This document shows, in pieces, positions 6,716-10,360 of a DNA stretch of 10,360 nucleotides. A model generated the notes under the pieces. The model was not told the DNA's origin. It searched no databases and was given only the letters and a program-made list of their open reading frames with translations. Each line of letters starts with the position of its first letter. The stretch's first letter is position 1. The position numbers and the translations under genes were made by a program. The stretch comes from JBKQWK01 sp052139595. GTDB taxonomy: Bacteria; Actinomycetota; Thermoleophilia; UBA2241. Location: the NCBI GenBank assembly GCA_052139595.1, contig JBKQWK010000286.1:1-10360 (forward strand), in the 5' to 3' direction.

Positions 6716-8926
6716 GTGAGCGTAAACGATGGCGGCAACCAGCGAGACAGCGGCATGCAGACGGCTCCCTACGGATCCTGGCGCTCACCGATCACCGGCG
6801 ATCTGGTGGCCACGGCCGGCGTCGGCCTGGGATGGCTGCTGCCCTCGGGTGACGACGTCGTCTGGACCGAGACACGACCGCGCGAAGAAGGCCGCTACGT
6901 TGTCGTGCGGCGGCGGTCTGACGGCACCGTGGCCGACGTCACGCCGCCCGGCTTTAGCGCGCGCACGCTGGTGCATGAGTACGGCGGCGGCGCGGCAATT
7001 GTCCACGCCAACGCCACCGGCGCGACCGTCTGGTTCAGCAACTTCGCCGACCAGCGGCTGTATCGACAGGATCTGAGCAACGACGTCGACGCCGACGGCC
7101 GCTGGCGCCCGAGCACGACCAGCGACGCAGCTCCTCTGCCGATCACGCCGGCACCGGAAACGGAGCGCGGCCTGCGCTACGCTGACGGCCGCGCGACGCC
7201 CGACGGCCGGCTCCTCGTCGTCGTGCGCGAACGTCATCCCGCCGACGAGCGTGTCACCAACGTCGTCAACGAACTTGTCTCGCTGCCGGCCGATGGCTCG
7301 GCTGCGCCCCGCGTCATTGCCTCCGGCCACGACTTCTACTCGAGCCCGCACTTGAGCGCCGACGGCCGTCACCTGGCCTGGATCTGCTGGAATCACCCCA
7401 ACATGCCGTGGGATGGCACCGAGCTATGGGTCGCCGACCTGGCTGCCCACGGCAGCGTCAGCAACGAACACCAGGTCGCCGGCGGGCCAGACGAGTCTGT
7501 CGTGCAGCCCGCCTGGAGCCCTGACGGCAGGCTGCATTATGTGAGCGATCGCAGTGGCTGGTGGAACATCTACCGGCTGCTGCAGGCGCCGCTCGCCGAT
7601 GGCGCGGCCGGCGGCGACACTGGCGATAGTGTCGCCGGCGACAGCGGCACTATCGCCGTCGCGCCAAGTGAGCCGGTCGCGCCGCTGGCAGCCGAGTTTG
7701 CCAAGCCGCACTGGGTTTTCGGCCTCAGCAACTACACCTGGTTAAGCGACGGCCGTCTAGCTGTGTTTTACAGTCAGGACGGCCTCGACCATCTGGCGCT
7801 CGTCGACGAGCACGGCGCTGCCGGCCGCGGCCGACTACTACCGCTCAGCGACGAGTACACCTCGCTGTCATACCTTGCGGCTGGGGGCGCGGCGGCGACA
7901 GCCGCCGACGTGACCAAGGCGATGGGCGGAGCCGGGCCAACCGGCGGAGCCGACGCGGGCAGCAGCCGTGAGCGACTGTGGTTTATCGGCGCCTCCGCCG
8001 CCACAGGCAGCTCCGTTGTCTCGCTCAACCCGGCGACCGGCGTGAGCGAGGCCGTCCGTCACGGCCAGCAGCACGACATTGACCGCGACTACCTTAGTCT
8101 GCCGCAGCCAATCGAGTTCCCGACCGAAGGCGGACAGAGCGCGTACGCGCTCTTCTACCCGCCCACCAACAAGGACTTTCAGGCGCCGACCGGCGAACTG
8201 CCGCCGCTGATCATCATCAGTCACGGCGGCCCGACGTCGGCGGCCGAGGCGCGCCTTTCGCTCGACCTGCAGTTCTTTACCAGCCACGGCTTCGCCGTGG
8301 CCGATGTCAACTACGGCGGCTCGAGCGGCTACGGGCGCGCCTTTCGCCGCCGCCTGATCGGCCTCTGGGGCGTGGTCGACGTCGACGACTCAGTCAACGC
8401 CGCTCTCTACCTGGCGCGCACGGGACGTGTCGACGGCGCTCGTCTGGCCATTCGCGGCGGCAGCGCCGGCGGCTGGACGACGCTCTGCTGTCTTGCTTTT
8501 CGTGACACCTTCGCCGCCGGCGCCAGCCACTTCGGCGTCGCCGAACTCGAGCGCTTCGCCCAGGACACGCACAAGTTCGAGTCACGCTACCTGGACAGCC
8601 TCGTGGGGCCGTACCCGCAGGAGGCCGAACTCTATCGCTCGCGAGCGCCGCTCAACGCCGCCGACAAGATCAGCTGCCCAGTGATCATCTTCCAGGGGCT
8701 CGAAGACAAAATTGTGCCGCCTTCACAAGCCGAGATCATGGTCGCCGGCTTGGCCGCCAACCACCTGCCCTACGCCTACGTCACCTTTCCCGGCGAGCAG
8801 CACGGCTACCGCAAGGCCGAGAGCATAAAGCGCGCCCTTGAGGCCGAGCTGTACTTCTACTCGCGCGTCTTCGGCTTTGTCCTTGCCGAGCCAGTCGAGC
8901 CGGTGAAGATCGAGAACCTCGACTGA
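6716..8926 (+). CDS. S9-family serine peptidase (acylaminoacyl/dipeptidyl peptidase type)
   Basis: A prolyl-oligopeptidase-family enzyme, predicted to trim short peptides in the cytoplasm; no signal peptide is seen. The N-terminal part (to about 440) is a beta-propeller with repeated DGR and WSPDGRL blade motifs. The C-terminal alpha/beta hydrolase has the HGGP oxyanion motif (His503), NYGGSSGYGRAFR, nucleophile Ser583 in GGSAGGW, Asp664 in GLEDKIVPP and His696 in GEQHGYRK. At 736 residues it exceeds close relatives of about 620-660. Extra length lies in Gly/Ala/Asp-rich loops near 292-324 and 387-415 of the propeller. GTG 6716 is chosen because GAAGGAG (6704-6710) lies 5 nt before it. An ATG at 6755, just before the conserved APYGSW start, is the alternative. 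It converges on the minus-strand lipoprotein gene. Exact substrate specificity cannot be read from sequence. Confidence 0.92.
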   Translation: MSVNDGGNQRDSGMQTAPYGSWRSPITGDLVATAGVGLGWLLPSGDDVVWTETRPREEGRYVVVRRRSDGTVADVTPPGFSARTLVHEYGGGAAIVHANATGATVWFSNFADQRLYRQDLSNDVDADGRWRPSTTSDAAPLPITPAPETERGLRYADGRATPDGRLLVVVRERHPADERVTNVVNELVSLPADGSAAPRVIASGHDFYSSPHLSADGRHLAWICWNHPNMPWDGTELWVADLAAHGSVSNEHQVAGGPDESVVQPAWSPDGRLHYVSDRSGWWNIYRLLQAPLADGAAGGDTGDSVAGDSGTIAVAPSEPVAPLAAEFAKPHWVFGLSNYTWLSDGRLAVFYSQDGLDHLALVDEHGAAGRGRLLPLSDEYTSLSYLAAGGAAATAADVTKAMGGAGPTGGADAGSSRERLWFIGASAATGSSVVSLNPATGVSEAVRHGQQHDIDRDYLSLPQPIEFPTEGGQSAYALFYPPTNKDFQAPTGELPPLIIISHGGPTSAAEARLSLDLQFFTSHGFAVADVNYGGSSGYGRAFRRRLIGLWGVVDVDDSVNAALYLARTGRVDGARLAIRGGSAGGWTTLCCLAFRDTFAAGASHFGVAELERFAQDTHKFESRYLDSLVGPYPQEAELYRSRAPLNAADKISCPVIIFQGLEDKIVPPSQAEIMVAGLAANHLPYAYVTFPGEQHGYRKAESIKRALEAELYFYSRVFGFVLAEPVEPVKIENLD
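7613..7657 (+). repeat. Two overlapping inverted repeats inside the peptidase gene
   Basis: GGCGACAC (7613-7620) pairs with GTGTCGCC (7629-7636). GGCGATAGTG (7622-7631) pairs with CACTATCGCC (7648-7657), and that stem extends inward by four more pairs, one of them G-U. The two hairpins share bases 7629-7631 and beyond, so they exclude each other. They lie in the codons for an acidic Gly-rich propeller insertion. Confidence 0.75.
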
Positions 8927-8966
8927 CTGCCTCAGCAGATCGGCAATCAGAGGCGGCGATACAATC

Positions 8967-9057
8967 CACAGCCCGAGCCGGCTGGTCGAGGCGCCGGCGC
9001 GAAGGGGCTGGTCGAGGCGCCCGCCCGAACGGGCGGCGCGATTGGGCGGCGCGATTG
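8967..9057. repeat. 13-bp-period repeat array between convergent genes
   Basis: Seven consecutive 13-bp units start at 8967, 8980, 8993, 9006, 9019, 9032 and 9045. All seven have C at unit position 3, G at 5 and CGA at 8-10. Units at 8980 and 9006 are identical, and so are those at 9032 and 9045. Units at 8993 and 9019 differ at three positions. Seen at coarser scale it is a 26-bp tandem repeat (8980-9031, 23 of 26 matching) followed by a 13-bp doublet. The array fills most of the 144-base gap. Confidence 0.7.
9017..9039. terminator. Probable bidirectional hairpin between convergent genes
   Basis: CCGCCC (9021-9026) pairs with GGGCGG (9031-9036) around a GAAC loop. With C20 bulged, the stem extends by three more pairs (9017-9019 with 9037-9039). 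The site lies between the peptidase stop (8926) and the lipoprotein stop on the other strand (9071), where both transcripts must end. No T-run flanks it on either strand, so Rho dependence or a U-less terminator would be needed. Confidence 0.45.
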
Positions 9058-9070
9058 GGAAACGTGCCCG

Positions 9071-9751
9071 TCAGTGCTGGGCGACTCCCCACTGCCAAGG
9101 TATGGGTACACCGTACTGCTTGGCGCCGGCCTGCAGCGCCGCCTTCCACTGTTTCGTCAGCGTCGCCGCTTGGCTGAGCATGCTGCTGGCCTGCGTGTCG
9201 GCGGCCGGGGACGAACCGCGACGCAGATCCTGCGCGATCGCGCTCAGTGCCTGCTGATCGAAACCGAAGCCTTGCACGGCGGCGTGGGCGGCGGCGGCCA
9301 GAAACATCGGTGGCGGAATCAGACTCAAACCAGCTACCGCCTGACTAAGTTGACCGCTGGCCGCGGTGATTGCGGTAGCCGCCGTGCCCCACGACGCATC
9401 GGCGCTGGAGCTTGTGACGGCCAGCGCATCACTGGCGCTGCTCAAAGCAGCGGCTGCCTTGAGATAAAGCGGCTTGATCTGTGTAACGTATGCTTTGAAC
9501 GCGGCCGACGAGGCCGTCGCTGCTCCCGCTGACGTCGGCCGGCTCGTCGGTGAGCTGCCGACCGTCGGAGCCGAGGCTGCGCCGCCGCCGCAGGCAAGCA
9601 GGCCGACCGTCGAGGCAAGCGCGAGCCCAAGCACGAACACCCCGGCCAGCCCATGGGTAAGCGAGAGCTTCCGGCTCCAGGAGAGTCGCCGGCTACCGGC
9701 GAGCAACAGGCGCCAGCGCGCGGTGAGCGCGGCGTGAGCCTCACGCTCCAT
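9071..9751 (-). CDS. Putative lipoprotein of unknown function, helical
   Basis: A 226-residue exported protein. ATG at 9751 has AGGGAGG (9768-9762) 10 nt upstream; two in-frame TTG codons just before it are alternatives. The N-terminus is unusually long for a signal peptide, with a basic region to Lys28, a hydrophobic run of about 34-52 and lipobox GLLAC with Cys54. A Ser/Thr/Pro/Ala linker (55-83) follows, then an Ala/Ser/Gln-rich, mostly helical domain. That domain carries the segment GLSLIPPPMFLAAAAHAA (142-157), an I-x-P-P...H pattern seen in uncharacterised actinobacterial lipoproteins; the domain may form a helical bundle. The C-terminus is aromatic (VPIPWQWG). It is convergent with the peptidase gene and divergent from the CoA-binding gene. 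I do not recognise a named family. Confidence 0.75.
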   Translation of the reverse strand: MEREAHAALTARWRLLLAGSRRLSWSRKLSLTHGLAGVFVLGLALASTVGLLACGGGAASAPTVGSSPTSRPTSAGAATASSAAFKAYVTQIKPLYLKAAAALSSASDALAVTSSSADASWGTAATAITAASGQLSQAVAGLSLIPPPMFLAAAAHAAVQGFGFDQQALSAIAQDLRRGSSPAADTQASSMLSQAATLTKQWKAALQAGAKQYGVPIPWQWGVAQH

Positions 9752-9947
9752 CAACAAGACGCCTCCCTTTGAACGACTTCTCTGAGCATGCAGACCGACA
9801 GGCACGGCTTGCGACGACGACAGGCACAGAACGATAAATCAAGTCGTCACGGTACACGATACCAGCTCGGCGGCAACCGCCATCAGCGATCTCGCCGCGA
9901 GGCGATGAGGTGCTCACGGATCTCTTGGCCGGGCTTGCGCCAATCTC

Positions 9948-9977
9948 CTGACCGGACCTGCGACGTTGTAGTATAAA
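9948..9977 (+). promoter_or_regulatory. Probable promoter of the CoA-binding protein gene
   Basis: TATAAA (9972-9977) is the best -10 in the window. CTGACC (9948-9953, four of six bases of TTGACA) lies 18 bp upstream. Transcription would begin near 9984 and give a leader of about 72 nt containing two overlapping inverted repeats. Confidence 0.55.
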
Positions 9978-9986
9978 TCGTATGCA

Positions 9987-10015
9987 ACTGCCGGGCCGGT
10001 CACGGGGGCAGTGAC
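9987..10015 (+). promoter_or_regulatory. Alternative hairpins in the leader of the CoA-binding gene
   Basis: ACTGCC (9987-9992) pairs with GGCAGT (10007-10012), with an inner CCG/CGG stem around GTCA. Alternatively GTCAC (9999-10003) pairs with GTGAC (10011-10015). The two use the same bases and cannot coexist, the pattern expected of a leader switch. They may also be chance in GC-rich sequence. No known riboswitch class is recognised. Confidence 0.35.
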
Positions 10016-10055
10016 AGTGACAGGATCGGCGATCATCCAGCGGGGGGTATCGCTC

Positions 10056-10360
10056 ATGGCGTCGGTGCACGAAGAGTTCTGGACCCATCAAACGTATGCG
10101 GTGGTCGGCCATTCAGCCCAGCGCAAGTTCCCGGTTCTCACATACCGAGCGCTGAAGGCAGGCCATAAGACCGTCTATGCGATCGATCCCAGCAGTGGGG
10201 ACGTGGATGGCGACAAGGCCTACCCCGACTTCAAATACCTGCCGAGAACACCCGATGGAGTGATCCTCGAGCTGCCCAAAGAAGAAACCGCCAAATGGGT
10301 CAGAGCAGCCGCGGCTGCCGGCATCAAGAACCTGTGGCTGCACCAGAGGACGGAAACTCC
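10056..10360 (+). CDS. CoA-binding-domain protein (YccU-like Rossmann), 3' truncated
   Basis: Only the first 101 codons are present; the frame runs off the window end. The product starts MASVHEEFWTHQTYAVVGHS, a first beta strand and glycine loop of the CoA-binding Rossmann domain found in YccU-type proteins and in the succinyl-CoA synthetase alpha subunit. It continues with LTYRALKAGHKTVYAIDPS, DGDKAYPDFKYLP, DGVILELPKEETAKWV and AAAAGIKNLWLHQRTET, all in family order, so little more than the C-terminal helix is missing. These proteins bind CoA or similar nucleotides; their cellular role is generally unknown. ATG 10056 is preceded by GGGGGG (10042-10047) at 8 nt spacing. The frame is open upstream to a TAG at 9969, and GTG codons at 10011 and 10017 are less likely starts because they fall in the leader hairpin. 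Confidence 0.85.
   Translation, partial: MASVHEEFWTHQTYAVVGHSAQRKFPVLTYRALKAGHKTVYAIDPSSGDVDGDKAYPDFKYLPRTPDGVILELPKEETAKWVRAAAAAGIKNLWLHQRTET

Larger units (their letters stand above)
9752..10055. other. 304-base divergent intergenic region
   Basis: It holds the control regions of the minus-strand lipoprotein and the plus-strand CoA-binding gene. The lipoprotein ribosome binding site is at 9762-9768. Two ACGATA copies (9831-9836, 9856-9861; TATCGT on the minus strand) are possible minus-strand -10 elements 25 bp apart, without matching -35s. The plus-strand promoter and leader structures are listed separately. No convincing gene is seen inside, and composition is less GC-rich than the coding regions. 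Confidence 0.5.

Noticed and set aside
6540..6719. RecQ C-terminal extension by readthrough of its TGA stop
   Set aside because: The frame stays open for 59 more codons, but RecQ is complete with its HRDC domain. The repeat's synonymous pattern fits the ATG 6539 frame better, and no recoding signal is evident.
8967..9057. CRISPR array
   Set aside because: The units are contiguous 13-bp repeats without spacers, and no cas gene is present.
1..10360. Novel defence, toxin-antitoxin or biosynthetic system
   Set aside because: Every large gene is a familiar housekeeping or exported protein. No toxin, nuclease, reverse transcriptase, integrase or cluster-like arrangement is visible.

Overview
GC-rich bacterial DNA, most likely chromosomal and most likely from a member of the Actinomycetota; this placement is inference. 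Supporting signs are small lipoproteins with Ser/Ala-rich linkers, actinobacterial-style TANNNT -10 elements placed so that transcripts would begin at the start codon, and a secreted amidase of a type familiar from actinobacteria. The fused RlmKL enzyme is best known from Gammaproteobacteria, but I recall it also in Coriobacteriia, so an early-branching actinobacterial class would fit. The window holds no rRNA, tRNA, CRISPR array, transposase or phage gene. It reads as ordinary core genome, with no recognisable defence or mobile system.

Layout, left to right. Bases 1-77 hold a large inverted repeat and a probable leaderless promoter. The plus-strand pair rlmKL (23S rRNA guanine methyltransferase, 78-2714) and a secreted N-acetylmuramoyl-L-alanine amidase (2722-3486) follows, 7 nt apart. 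A 331-base gap has only weak coding signal and ends in an AT-rich promoter-like patch. Next come a small lipoprotein (3818-4372), then recQ (4524-6539) behind a second leaderless promoter nearly identical to that of rlmKL. A possible 45-residue ORF overlaps the recQ stop and contains a 14-codon tandem repeat. An S9-family serine peptidase (6716-8926) faces a second lipoprotein (9071-9751, minus strand). Between these convergent genes lies a 13-bp-period repeat array with a strong hairpin. A 304-base divergent region then leads to a CoA-binding-domain protein (10056 onward) cut by the window end.

The genes do not form one pathway: they cover ribosome modification, DNA repair, cell-wall turnover, peptide degradation and two exported lipoproteins. 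The more unusual signals are non-coding or structural. They are the twin leaderless promoters, a 42-bp repeat whose two copies differ mostly at third codon positions of a tiny ORF, the 13-bp array, Gly/Ala-rich insertions in several housekeeping enzymes, and pairs of alternative hairpins in the peptidase gene and in the leader of the CoA-binding gene.
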